DNA of 64,000 bases from Akebia trifoliata (Eukaryota > Streptophyta > Magnoliopsida > Ranunculales > Lardizabalaceae). Location of the stretch: the NCBI GenBank assembly GCA_017979445.1, contig CM030717.1, forward strand, positions 23,919,288 through 23,983,287, read 5' to 3'. This document shows positions 1 to 11,357 of the stretch, piece by piece. The position numbers were made by a program, and so were the translations under genes. Positions within the stretch are counted from its first letter, which is position 1. Each line of letters starts with the position of its first letter. Below the pieces are notes generated by a model. It was not told the origin of the DNA, ran no database searches, and was given only the letters and a program-made list of their open reading frames with translations.

Positions 1-1058
1 CGACATCTGAGCATAGTTTCGAGAAAACCCTCGGCGGTAACTGAGCATAGTTCCTAGAAAACCATCGGTGGCATCTGAGCATAATTCAAAGAAAACCCTT
101 GGTGGCATCTGAGCATAGTTCCTAGAAAACCCTCGGCGGCATCTGAGCATAATTCCAAGAAAATCCTTGGCGGCATCTGAGCATAATTCCAAGAAAACCC
201 TTAGCCGTATCTGAGCATAGTTCCGAGAAAACCCTCGACAGCATCTGAGCATAATTCCAAGAAAACCCTTGACAACATCTGAGCATAATTCCAAGAAAAC
301 CCTCGACGATATCTGAGTATAGTTCCAAGAAAACCCTCGGTGGCATTTGAGCATAATTCCAAGAAAACCATTGGCGGCATCTGAGCATAGTTCCGAGAAA
401 ACCATCAACGACATCTAAGCATAATTCCAAGAAAACCCTTGGCGACATCTGAGCATAGTTCCGAGAAAACCCTCGACGGCATCTGAGCATAAATCTAAGA
501 AAACCCTTGGCAGCATCTGAGCATAGTTCTGAGAAAATCCTCGGCGGCATCTAAGCATAGTTCTGAGAAAATCTCGGCGGAAACTGAGCATAGTTACGAG
601 AAAACCATCGGTGGCATCTGAGCATAATTCCAAGAAAACCCTTGGTGGCATCTTAGCATAGTTCCGAGAAAACCCTCGGTAGTATCTGAGCATAATTCCA
701 AGAAAACCCTTGGCGGTATCTGAGCATAGTTCTGAGAAAACCCTCGGCGGCATTTGAGCATAATTCCAAGAAAACCGTTGGCGGCATCTAAGCATAGTTC
801 CGAGAAAACCCTCGGCGGTAACTGAACATAATGCCAAGAAAACCCTCGGTGGCATCTGAGCATAATTCCGAGAAAACCCTCGACGACATCTGAGCATAAT
901 TCCATGAAAACCCTTGGCGGCATCTGGGCATAGTTCCGAGAAAACCCTCGGTGGCATCTGAGCATAGTTCCGACAAAACCCTTGGCGGTATCTGAGCATA
1001 ATTCTAAGAAAACCCTCGGCGGCACCTGAGCATAATTCCAAGAAAACCCTTGGTGGCA
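1..1058. repeat. 34-bp minisatellite array (about 31 copies)
   Basis: Tandem array with an exact 34-bp step (CTGAGCAT recurs at 7, 41, 75 and onward). The core is CTGAGCATAATTCCAAGAAA followed by a CCCTTGGCGGCAT-like part. Copies differ by about 10-20 percent, and the array runs off the left edge. On the minus strand it stays open in all three frames as a 34-residue repeat, because three units make 102 bp. There is no sign that it is a real protein. It lies on the 3' side of the pol remnant of element A, where Tat/Ogre elements often carry tandem repeats. Confidence 0.95.
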
Positions 1059-2639
1059 TCTGGCTGAGTAAAATTGAGAATGATGGAATAAAACTGGGAA
1101 ATAACGATTGAAAATGAAATCTGGAAAAGATGGGTTAAATCTGAATAGATCTGGGACAAAATTAATGCCATATCTCCTATATGAGATCCAAAATGCATTT
1201 GTTTGAACCTCAAGGTTTTATCCAAAAGTTTTATGAATTTAAAACCTGAGTTTGAACCTCACGAGTTTTTCAAAAAACTATTATCAAGAGGGTAACTTTA
1301 AGTTTGGGGTTCCTATTATCTTTTAGGATTAACATTGCTCAAAAAAAATGCCCCTAGTTTGACAATAAACATGACATTGAAGATAATCGAACACATCATG
1401 CAAAAACTAAAAAAAAATGCCCCTGGTACAAGGGGAGAAATTACATATTTAGAGGAAAAAAGAAAATGCCCCTTATATGAAAGTTTGTAATATTTGATTA
1501 CTACAAACGCAATAAAGATCCAACTTTTAATTTTATTGAAGATTTTGAATCAGGCTCAAGAGAACAAAATATCTCCTTTTGAGACTCATCATAGAATTCA
1601 CCCTTCTCTCCATTGGTCACTTGGTAAAGTAAGAATTTTCAGATCGATCGTAGACAAGATACTTGTGGCTTTTGAGTCTATGCCTAGTTTAAGCTAAGTA
1701 TTGAACTTGGTTATTCGGACTTCTGATGTTTTAGCTCGGACAGCTCTCAGCTTCGAATTTTCTTCTGTTTTTCTTTGTTGCTCTAACTTTTGCCTATATC
1801 GCCTTTTCAGGTTTTCAATCTATAGAGCTTGTTCTAGCTTTTGCTTAGAACGCCTTTTCAGGTTTTCAATCTAGTGAACTATTTTTTTTTTCTTTGGCTC
1901 TGATTGTTGCCAAAGTTGTCCTTTCGGATTTTCAACCTTGCGAGCTTGCCTTAATTTTTGCCTAAGTCGTTTTTTTTAGGTTTTCAACTTAGTAGGCTTC
2001 ATCATTTTTTATCTTTTTCTTCTCTCTAAACTTCTAGAGTTATTGTCTGATCTTGCTTTGCTATCTTCATTGACCCTTCGTACGATACTTAGGAGGACTT
2101 TTATAGGTAAGCTTAGGACTGGGTATAAAAAGAAAGGAAATTTGAGATTTAATGACCCAAATGCCCCTTGTGTGGGATTTCATTTAAAATTTTTTTCTGA
2201 AAATTTTCTTTCCCATTTTGGATGATATTTCTTTTACGTTTTAGATTTTTTTTTTCGGGGAATCTATTTTTTTATTTTGATATGGTCGGGTCTGAAATAA
2301 CTTCTCAGATTGCCTACGTACCCAAGAATTTTGGGATCAGACCAAAACGTAGTTCGAACTTTCCCTCCCCTAGGTTAAGTGATCGGACTGAGAAAGAAAA
2401 AGGCATAATTATTTTTTGAAAAGGCTGCAAAGGGGTTGAGAAAGGATATATTGAACTGGGTAATAGGAGAATTGATTCGACTAAAGATGGCCTCCTTAAA
2501 CGTAGTACCGTTTGATTTGGTCAAGGTTGGTTGGTTCTGGTAATTCAATTCCATCATGATCTTGAAGCTTGACATCTTTTCCTATTAATACTTCCTTGAT
2601 GATGAATAGATTTCTTCAATTTGATTTGAAATTCCCTCT
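1059..2639 (-). other. Probable 3' UTR of element A
   Basis: No coding sequence is recognised. On the minus strand this is the stretch between the integrase remnant and the minisatellite. From about 1790 to 1995 a motif reading AGGTTTTCAA on the plus strand recurs four times at irregular 51-65 bp steps. The same motif, CAGGTTTTCACTATG, occurs in the 3' UTR of element C near 27323, and in reverse complement in element B near 21260. This supports a shared 3' UTR origin. Short ORFs here are in AT-rich sequence and were not annotated. Confidence 0.5.
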
Positions 2640-3450
2640 AGGGTCAAAGATAGGTGTCCGATTCTCTTTGAGTACTAAATCCTCGACATGCAAGTGACGG
2701 GCCTTGATCTTTTTGTCAAACGCACAGGTGATTCTTCTTTGATAAGCTTGCAAGTGGTACAAAGCTCTTAGTCATTTTTTTCCGATCAAATTTAATTCTT
2801 TATACCACTGACTAATCCAATCTGTTTCTAACAATTGACTTTCCTTGAAGGCCTTGAGATACGAGATTTCCATTTCAACTAGTAAGATTTCTTTCATATC
2901 ATACACTAGAAAGTAGGGAATAGCTCCAGTGGAAGACTGCATTGAAGTATGATGTGCCCCTAGTATGAAAGGTAACTTCTCTATCTAATCCTGGTGTGAT
3001 TGATACATTTTCTTAATAATTGTTTTGAAATAATTTATTGGCTGCTTCAACCTTTCCATTAATCTGAGGATGATAGAGAGATAATGTGATGTCGAATCTT
3101 GAACTTTGAACACAGAGTGATACCCTAAGCTTTGATGTACGACCCATTATCAGAGATCAATACTGCTTCAACTGTTTCATTAGTTTGAGAATGGTAATAT
3201 ATTTTGGGAGCTTTACCATTTTGAGAAATGTAGCACTTATACATTTTGTAACATCTTCCTTGATCTCATTTTCTCAAGCTAGTATCTATCCTGTGTTAGA
3301 CAACACCCAAGCTAGTATCTATCTGAGAAAATTCATTATTCCCTTGTGTTCCTCTAGAATTAGGATGATTTCTATTTGAATCTCTTTAGGAATTTATTTC
3401 TATTCCGAGGTCAATGACCTTTGCTATCTTGAGCCCGACTCTTATCTTCT
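2640..3450 (-). pseudogene. Degraded gypsy pol: RT N-terminus fused to integrase (element A)
   Basis: Minus-strand translation in shifting frames gives first RT-leading words near 3420-3230 (VIDLGIE, then IKEDVTKCISATFLKMVK, matching the usual IKEEV...AGF..V.KYPEW). It then passes straight to integrase words: LISDNGSYIK near 3150, YHPQINGKVEAANK near 3060, and a C-terminal part with DWISQWYKELNLIG and FDKKIKARHLHVEDLVLKEN. The RT catalytic core, RNase H and integrase zinc finger are missing between them, so an internal deletion is inferred. Many stops are present. It is a relic of the pol of element A. Confidence 0.75.
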
Positions 3451-3969
3451 TGTTCAGAAGAAAAATATATCTTTGAAGCTAGATTATTAGTTAATTCGTT
3501 AATGCGCTCGAGGTATTCAAAAATTTTCTTTATCAATTCAAATTCAGAAGGGGAGACAGACACCTCTATAGACTTGACAAATTAACTTGACTCAGTAAAA
3601 AAAGAGTAGACTCAATCTAAAGAAAATATGACATTGAAAAATTTGACTCGAGCTAACTCAAATAACTCATGAAAACTCAATACAACTACCCACAACAAGC
3701 TTGATTAGGACTGAGGACTGAGACATTGCTTACAATCATCAGGATTGAGGCACGGTGATCTTCAAGGAACAATTGGGCGATATTGAGAAATTCTGAGGTC
3801 ATTTCTAACTGTTGACTTGATACTGGCGTTTGTCTTAATTAATCGGACTTACAACCCTAGTTAGACGATGGATAATTGAGCTTAAGTATAATAATAACCC
3901 TTAAACCTCTTTGAAGGTGAATTTAACCAATTTCAGTATCACCCCCTTGATAACATTTTAAATGAACCA
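3451..3969. other. Uncharacterised retroelement-internal sequence
   Basis: I recognise no gene or repeat here. The stretch lies between the pol remnant and the leader-like block of element A. It is probably the junction left by the deletion that removed gag and most of pol. Confidence 0.3.
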
Positions 3970-6578
3970 TGAGACTTTATTGAATTTTGTGCACCAATCC
4001 ATTAAACAATTCATCCATTCAATGATTATTTAGAAGGAAAATAATTTTATTGCACTCTTGAAAATTATTGAAAATTTTTGTTTTTATTGAATAATAATTT
4101 TCACAAATATGATTTCAATAATTTTTCATGCAAAAATAGATCTTTTGTAAATCATTTTTTTTTTAAAATATTTTTCTTCCTCTTCTTTTTTTGAAAAACA
4201 TTTTCTTTTAGAAAAAAATTTTGGGAAAACATTTCCTTTTGGAAAATCTTTCACTTCTAGAAAATATTTTTCCTAGAAAATACTTTTTCTGAAAAATATT
4301 TTCATTTTGTAAACCATTTTTGTTCTTTGAAGATGGGTTGGAATCCGAATTTAGAACATAATTTAATTTCCATTAGGATTTAAATGCCTCGGCCCATCAT
4401 GATTGTTGGATCGAAATGGACTGGGTCATTATTGTAAAATGATGGATTCTTTATTGGGTCGGTGCACCCATTTGATACTGTAATTTCAAATCAGGTTAAA
4501 CAACAAAAAATTTATCCTTGAGGACAAATCCGCACATTTTTGATCTCATCATTCATATACATTCATCTCATCATTCACATGCAATATGATTTCATTATTC
4601 ACATATATTCATCATTCACAATGTCTCATTCAATGAACAACCTGGGAACACCCACGATAAGTTCGAGTCGTGACCTACAAGGAAGGTTTCTAGACTCTAA
4701 GCTTACTACGTGAAATGCATTTTTATCTGGCCACCCTTGTCCTAACACACCTATATACCTCTCGATACGTGGTGACTTGGTTCGATATATCGTATAGGTG
4801 ATAATCTAAAACCTCAACTCACTTCTCTGAAATAAAAAACAGACAGTTTGATCCCCAGTTGAGAGGTGGCGCACAATGCTGAACAAGGGCCCACTTAAAT
4901 ACATCTTGTCTAGAATAGACGCAGTCTATCCCCCTCGTACAGTAGGGTACAGCGGGGCAAGATCTCGCTTAGGCACCGGTTTTGACCTAGAAGTGCAATT
5001 GATATACTTAGATTATCTTTTACATACCTATGGGTACGAGTCAAGAGTTGTAGCTTTCATAAATGGTTTGGCATCCTACGAGGGGACCGACCACATACTA
5101 GTACTACGTTGGTAATCGGGACATGTGACTGTGTGACTCACAATAGGTCAAAGGCTCAGGTCGCTCCAGCCTGAGTTCATCAATATACCTCTCAGAATCA
5201 CCTGATCAAACGGTATTGATGCCCCAGTTTGAGGTACCCTAAGGTACATGACTGGAGTTGTGATTTTCATGAATGACGTCGCATCTCCGCATCTCCGAAG
5301 AGACCGGGCCACGCACTAGTGCCACGTTGGCTATATAGGATGTGTAAGTGTGCAAAACAGTAAACGTGCATATGGTGTGTGCAAAACAGGGTGGGGTGTG
5401 CCCGGGGCCATTTTAAAACAAGTTGGCCCATTAGCCAAATCAAACCATCAAAATATGGATATTAGAAAATGTCATACAACATAAATATCCAAAGCATCAA
5501 GATCAAGATTAAAGCATGCACATCAAAATATATATGAATCAAGATCCTGGCAAATCAATTAATGATCATGGCATAGAATAATTGATTAAACCGAAACATT
5601 GCAATAGGCATAATTTTTATAATTTTATGGTCCAATCAAGGGTTGTTTTGGGTGATCCTAAATAAATCGAGATTCAATGAACATTAAATTAAAGATAGCA
5701 TGATAGTTGTTGTGATTTGGAGTGATGAATCCCTTTTTCATTTTTTTTAAAAAATTTTTTAAAAAAAACTAATTGATTTTAAAGAAAAGAAATTCTTTTT
5801 TTATTTATTGCAACACACAATTTTTTATTGCTGCCAAAACATCCAACATGTTGTCAGCACATACACCACTCAATTTTTTCGTATATGTTATTGTCTAGCA
5901 ACACAAAACAACAACAGCACAACAGCAACATCCAACAGCAACAACAACACATAACAGCAACACCCAACAGCAACAACAACACAACAACAACATCCAACAG
6001 TAACATCAACGCACAGCAGCAACACCCAACAGCACCAGTAAATTTTTTTTCTTTCGTTGTTGATGTGAACAACACACAACACAACAGCAACATTTTTTTT
6101 TTTTTTTGAAGAAAGGAAAAAAAAATATGCTACCAAAGGTCAAATGGACACGTACCAAATGAACAGCCAAAAAAATTTTCTTCTCTTATGTATACCATTC
6201 AAGGGACAAATTGGCACACACCCAAAACTTTCTTTTTATTATTTTTTTTAAAGGATAGATCTAGATAAAAAAATTAAAAAAAACAAATAAATAAATAAAT
6301 AAAAACCTGATCTGATAATCATTATTCTACCATCAACAAAAACCACTTCTTTGCAATCTCGCATTATTTTGGGTCATCTTAAACGACCCTCAATTGAACA
6401 ACATAAAGAATACTTGATTGAACAAAAATAATATGCTAAAAAAAAATAATAAATAAATTACCGAGAGAATATAATACAAATCTAAAAAATAAACGATTCA
6501 AATAAACTAAAAAAAAAAAAAAAGGTCTAAATGGCAATGTTCCCATAGTTGGGGCTTTTCAAGTTTGATCCTCAAAAG
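3970..6578 (-). other. 5' leader of element A, homologous to leader of element C
   Basis: The block from 3970 to about 5420 matches 38860-41410 of element C in order and strand. Shared words include GAATTTTGTGCACCAA, CCCACGATAAGTTCGAGTCG and CGCACTAGTGCCACGTTGG. The main difference is that A lacks the 1.2-kb ORF1 block found in C at 39010-40200. Two diverged copies of a module lie inside it: 5040-5110 and 5255-5330 both contain TTTCATRAATG and ACTAGTRC. The remainder to the PBS is A-rich. An open frame on the plus strand at 4876-5115 is antisense to the element and broken in the C copy, so it is not called a gene. Confidence 0.7.
5890..6095. repeat. Imperfect CAA/CAG microsatellite
   Basis: Long run of CAACAGCAACA-type trinucleotides with occasional CATCC and CACCC interruptions, within the leader of element A. 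Open frames on both strands (polyQ/N or Leu/Cys-rich) are by-products of the trinucleotide repeat. Confidence 0.85.
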
Positions 6579-6596
6579 TCCCTAGTGGAGTCGCCA
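6579..6596 (-). promoter_or_regulatory. Primer binding site of element A (tRNA-Arg type)
   Basis: The minus strand reads TGGCGACTCCACTAGGGA, one base inside the LTR end. It matches the complement of the 3' end of plant tRNA-Arg(ACG) as I recall it, with one mismatch (A for G). tRNA-Arg priming is known for Ogre/Tat elements. This fixes the LTR at 6598-8312 as a 5' LTR on the minus strand. Confidence 0.75.
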
Positions 6597-6597
6597 C

Positions 6598-8312
6598 TGA
6601 AAGCGCCCTCGATCCGCGGGGTAAGCGGATCCGCTTTTGACCTTTGAGGTTTGGGAGTCGCCACCTAGTTATTATGGTCTAGGAACCGAATTTTGACTCT
6701 AAAAGGCAAATAAACTAATCTACAAAAGAAAAATATGGGTCTGGGGATCACGTTACAAGGTTGGAAGGTGTTAGGCACCAACCCCGCCCGGCAAACGCCG
6801 GTCTCTACTAATTCTCAAATAAAACTACATTGCTAACAAGACCTAAATAATAATAAAAAAAATAAAAATACTCACCTTTTCCGAGCGCAACGATTTTATT
6901 CCCTCAGATCTGATAAAATTGTTCCTTGTACTGTACTCCTTGCTTCGTTCTGTCTCCGGATCTGATTTCTGATATCCGAGGCAAGGTACCTCTTTCTTAG
7001 ATTTGGATTCTTCAAACTTTTTTATAGATTTTGGGATGTTTTTCAAGGGCTTCCAGGTGTTTTTCAGGCTAAAATCGAAGTATGGGTGTTAGGTAAGGAG
7101 TTGGAACTTCAAAATTATGATTTTGGGAAGGTTGTGGAGGTTTCTTGACCTATTTTTTTTAAGATTTTTTCTTTGATACAAAAATAGGGTGTGGAGGCTC
7201 CTATTTATAAATTTTTTTTAGGAGAATTAGGGTTTCAATTAGGGTTTAGACTTTGGTCTCATGAGATTGACTTAGTCTTTAGGGTTTTAATTTAGGGTTT
7301 TTACCTTAGTCTTATGAGATTGACTTGATTAGTTTAGATTAGGGTTTTAATTTAGGGTTTTGATTTTAGTCTTATGAGATTGACTTAATTAGTTTAGATT
7401 AGTGTTTTGATTTAGGGTTTTGGCTTTAGTCTTATGAGATTGATTTTAATACTTTGACTTTAGTCTTTTTCGTTGGCTTTTAATATCTTAACTTTAGTCT
7501 TACTTGATTGACTTTAAGGTTGACTTTAGTCTTACTTGATTGACTAGATTTTGGAGGACCCCCTTTTATTATATCTTTAATTCTTTGGGCCCCTAGATAG
7601 AGGGGTCCTTGAATAAATATCCTGACAACCATCAACAATTTTGCCTAAAAGCCTGATTGGTCGATTTTTTGGGTAAAATTTTGAAATTAATTTTATTAAT
7701 GTTTCACTTTACATTATTTATTAATTTCAAAATTTTTAATTATTAATTTCGTGAAATTACCATTTTGCCCTCGGAGAGGATTTTTTACGTTTTAAGTCGT
7801 TTTTCAACGTTTCAGGATGTTTTGGAATCAGTTTTTCATAAGGAATTCAATGGGAATGTTGGTTTTTGTCATTTATGAAGTTTTTTGTATGAAATGGTCC
7901 TGAACTTTATGAGGGGCATTTTCGTAATTTTGTCAAATTTTATGAAAATTGGCGAAATGATTTATTTGGTTTCGATTTGTTATTTTATGTGTTTGAATGA
8001 GTTTTCCTAATCGTAACGTAGGCTCTAAGGTTGTTTTGATGTTAGGGGTATTTTGGTAATTTTGTCATTTTTAGTGATTTTTATCGTGAAGATTCGTTTT
8101 GTCTGAAAGATGATGATTTATATGTGTCTGGGTCGTATTTTCCTAGCGTAGCGTAGTTTCTAAGTTTTGTCAGTTCGAGATACCTCATCCGAATTTTTGA
8201 ATCATATCTGGTAACAAAATAAAGCATTGGAATAGACATACATCATTGGGAACCGTTGCGATCGGATTGACGAGTTGATTAATCAGGCGAGTGCAAAAAT
8301 GGGGTGTCTACA
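6598..8312 (-). mobile_element. 5' LTR of element A (Tat/Ogre type)
   Basis: 1715 bp, starting TGAAAGCGCCC and ending GGGGTGTCTACA on the plus strand (TG...CA). A minus-strand TATA box (TATAAATAG) lies at 7201-7209, so transcription runs toward lower coordinates. Near 6610-6635 the inner end holds an inverted repeat, GATCCGC...GCGGATC. The right flank AACAT (8313-8317) has no partner at the inner edge, as expected for the outer edge of a full element whose other end is outside the window. It interrupts the gag of element B at 8312/8313. It is the same family as the solo LTR at 11358-13101. Confidence 0.85.
7255..7440. repeat. 60-bp tandem repeat inside LTR of element A
   Basis: Three consecutive copies at an exact 60-bp step, each containing TTAGTCTTATGAGATTGACT and TTTTAATTTAGGGTTTT. 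A related but more decayed set (GACTTTAGTCTT...TTGATTGACTTT) continues to about 7555, and also occurs in the sister LTR at 12150-12320. Confidence 0.8.
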
Positions 8313-9690
8313 AACATACAGCCGAATCGACCCCTCTTCATCCCTTCACCAGCACCGAGACCATAAGCACAGTTAACTTCATGGGTACCAGCACCACCAA
8401 CATGGAACCCTCTACCTCAAAAACAATTCAGGGAAAATCCTCCACCAGTTGCACAGCAGGCACCATTATACGGGCAGAACCAACAGGCACGAGCCAACAG
8501 AGTAAATAGAGTGTTTTCCAGGTTACCCATGACACTATCAGAATTACTGCCAATCTTACTCAGGGGTGAGTATCTTGCAAAACACCCGCCAAATCCTAAG
8601 GTTGCCAAAGGGCCAAGATACAACCCCAATTTATTCTACGAATTCCACATGGGTGCACCAGGGCACTCTACAGACCAATGCTAGCAGCTCAAGCATCAAA
8701 TACAGACCCTGATCAATAAAAAGGCTCTCATCCTAGATGGGCCTGCCAATCCGCCCCAACAACAGAACATCAATCAAAACCCCCTACCTACTCACAATGG
8801 AGCAGGAAGTGGGCACAGGGTAAATGTCATCTGCGGAGAGCTCGACTTCAACCCTTCGGATTTGATAGCACCTATTGGGACAAAAATTATGGTCCACTTA
8901 ACCCAGGAATCCAAGGCATCAATGGTTAACACAAGCAACCATTACACAACCAACGCATCCCAAAATTCACTGCCACCACTCAGATTGGCCAACCTCACCA
9001 TCCATCCCACTCATCAAAATATGACTACCCGACCACCCTTAGTCATACCTTACGGATCACCCCATCATCAAAATTCGACCCGGTCTCCCCTGCACCACCA
9101 TATTCTCAAGGATCAACTCGACCCCCCTTCACATACCATACACTTCGTCTCCACATCCACCACTCGTCATTCCATATACTCCATCAGCTACTCACACAAC
9201 TCCTTCTACTACCACTACCTCCAAATCGTCACCACCGCCCCTCATCCTCAATATGAAACCCGATCCACCTCCCATAACCATATGCTCACCTAAACCATTC
9301 CCCTATAGCTTCGATCAGGCAGTCCCCTAGAGCTATGAGACCACTATCACCACAACAGTGGGGGTCGAAACAAAGAAGGAAACAATAGTGGCTGACATCA
9401 ACCATACGACAAGGGCAGGAAAATGCCAAAAATTGTTAGAAAATGGGGCGAACGTCAAGGAAGAAACGGAAAAGACTGTGAAAGAGGTAACTGACGAAGG
9501 AAAAAGGAAAGCAAAGGGAAAGGGTAAGCTGTATAAGGATGAGAAGACGGAAGAAAAGGTGAAAGTGACAGACAAGGAAGCCGCAGACTTCATTAAGCTC
9601 GATCTCAAAAGTGAGCATCATATAGTGGACAAATTGAACAAACAGCCAGCTCAAATCAATATCCTGGGATTGATGCAAAAATTTAAATAG
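8313..9690 (+). pseudogene. gag: gag C-terminal part and linker (element B)
   Basis: Aligns with the gag of element C. Shared words include FSRLPMTLSELLPILLRGEY near 8517-8576, then a zinc-knuckle-like YEFHMGAPGHSTDQC near 8640. The first cysteine of that motif is Tyr here but Cys in C. A TAG follows the last Cys. A Pro/Thr-rich spacer follows (8700-9300). Then comes a Lys/Glu-rich open segment (9358-9690) ending INILGLMQKFK, the conserved gag-protease linker. The N-terminal capsid-like half is missing because element A is inserted at 8312/8313. Confidence 0.8.
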
Positions 9691-9702
9691 CACCAAGAGG
9701 CG

Positions 9703-9934
9703 TTGCTGAGAGTTCTAAGAAAATCACATGTACCTTCGACCACGTCATCAGCACAATTGGAACAAACAGTCGGCCAGGTCATGGCCCCCACTCCCATTAT
9801 TTTCACAGAGAATGAATTTACGCTTGAGGAAACGGGGTACGTCGAACCACTGAACATCATGGTCATATACAAGGGCATGATGGTCGTCAGACTATTGATT
9901 GATAATGGCTCAGCGCTTAACGTCTGTCCGCTTG
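9703..9934 (+). pseudogene. pro: Protease, 5' portion (element B)
   Basis: Opens with LLRVLRKSHVPSTTSSAQLE and reaches the aspartic protease active-site word LLIDNGSALNVCPL near 9893-9933. Asp is kept, with DNGS in place of the usual D[ST]G[AS]. The frame is interrupted at 9934 by LTR F and resumes at 15604. The junction is clear because element C has the uninterrupted sequence (FIDNGSALNVYPLETFRKL). Confidence 0.85.
9930..9934. repeat. Target-site duplication of LTR F, left copy
   Basis: GCTTG here pairs with ACTTG at 15604-15608, a 5-bp duplication with one substitution. It flanks TGAAATC...GTCTACA. Confidence 0.7.
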
Positions 9935-10739
9935 TGAAATCGCTTCGACTCGTTTTCCACCAAATTGTGGATAGGGGTCCGATTGGTAAATTGGAGACTT
10001 TTAGGGAATAAGGAGTCGCCACCTAGTTTAGGTCTAGGAACCAAAAATAACTCCAAAATGGATCGGGTCGGTCCACGGATCAGAGAAATGAGTAAGAGGT
10101 CAGATTACGGGTTTCGAAAGGTGTTAGGCACCGAACCCGTCTGATCGAGATGATCGGTCTCTACTACGATCCAAACTATCCTACGGTCAACGGGTAGAGA
10201 CTAAAGTCAAGATTATGGTCCAATCATCGTCACCATCATCATCAAATTATATCGAATGTATTAAACGAATCTCAAGGCCAATATTCCCCAAATATCATAT
10301 AATCATGAATTTCGCATAAAGATGGAAATATTTGAAAAAGTCTTAATTCCGGTCTATGCTTCAAAGTCCTCATGGCAACATTTCAATTACAAATCCAAAT
10401 ATATGAAGATTTTCCAAATTGACCAAAATAGGAATCTGTGAAAACTTTCTAAAGTGGAAAACTGAGAATATGAAACTTCTAATTTGGGAATTCACAAAAT
10501 TTCTAAATTAGAAATTAGAAATTTCCTAAATTGAGAGTTCAAAATTAGAAATTTAAAAAAGGGGTTTTCCAAATTAGAGAATTATCAAAATTGGGTTTCT
10601 CGAATTAACAATCTTTAAATATCAATTTTTCAAAAATAGAAAACCATGATTTTAGGAAAATCACCAAATCAAAGAAAAACCCATAAATCCCCAAAATTAG
10701 CAATTTGTGAATTTTCAAGAATCCATTTTTGCCACGTGA

Positions 10740-11325
10740 ACACAAATCAGCGAGTCGACTCATCAACAACATTTTGAAAAGTAAAATAAGTTTTCACACC
10801 CCAATGTCCACCAAAATCAGTGAGTCAACTCATATGTCCATTTCATAAAAAAAATCAGATTTTGAAATTCCTATGTACACCAAAAATCAGTGAATTAACT
10901 CACGTGGCAACTTCATAAAAAATTCAATTTTAGTTTCCTATGCACACATACAAGTCAATGAGTTAACTCAACATCTATTTTGTTAATAAATCAATTTTGG
11001 AATTCCAATGTACATAGAAATCAATGCGTCAATCCACATGCTTATTATTAAAAAGAAAATCGATTTTAAACCCATATGTGCACACAAATCAGTGAGTTGA
11101 CTCATGCTTATTTTGTTAAAAAAATTGATTTTAACTTTCCATGTATATAAAAAAGTAGTGAGTCGACTCAGTTGCAACTTCATTAAAAATTCAATTTTGA
11201 AATTCTCATACTCACACAAATCAGTGAGTTGACTCACGTGTCCATTTTATCAAAAATTTTAATTTTGAATTCCCAATGTGCACAAAAAATCAATGACAGC
11301 CCACGTGTTAATTTCATTAAAAACT
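10740..11325. repeat. About 68-bp tandem repeat with TGAGTCGACTCA core
   Basis: Nine diverged copies. The core AATCAGTGAGTYRACTCA recurs near 10751, 10821, 10891, 10959, 11025, 11093, 11159, 11225 and 11294, a step of 66-70 bp. The best copies hold the perfect 12-bp palindrome TGAGTCGACTCA. The array lies within LTR F, downstream of its predicted start site on the minus strand. Confidence 0.75.
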
Positions 11326-11357
11326 TAGTCTTTATCTTGATTTCACAAGTATGAAAC

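Noticed and set aside
122..1059. Long minus-strand open frames (up to 214 codons) in the 34-bp array
   Set aside because: They are three frames of one tandem repeat and lack any non-repeat coding sequence or recognisable domain.
4876..5115. 79-codon plus-strand frame in the leader of element A
   Set aside because: It is antisense to the element and broken in the homologous sequence at 40870-41100 of element C.
5828..6136. Gln/Asn-rich and Leu/Cys-rich frames
   Set aside because: They are products of the CAA/CAG microsatellite and lie on both strands at once.
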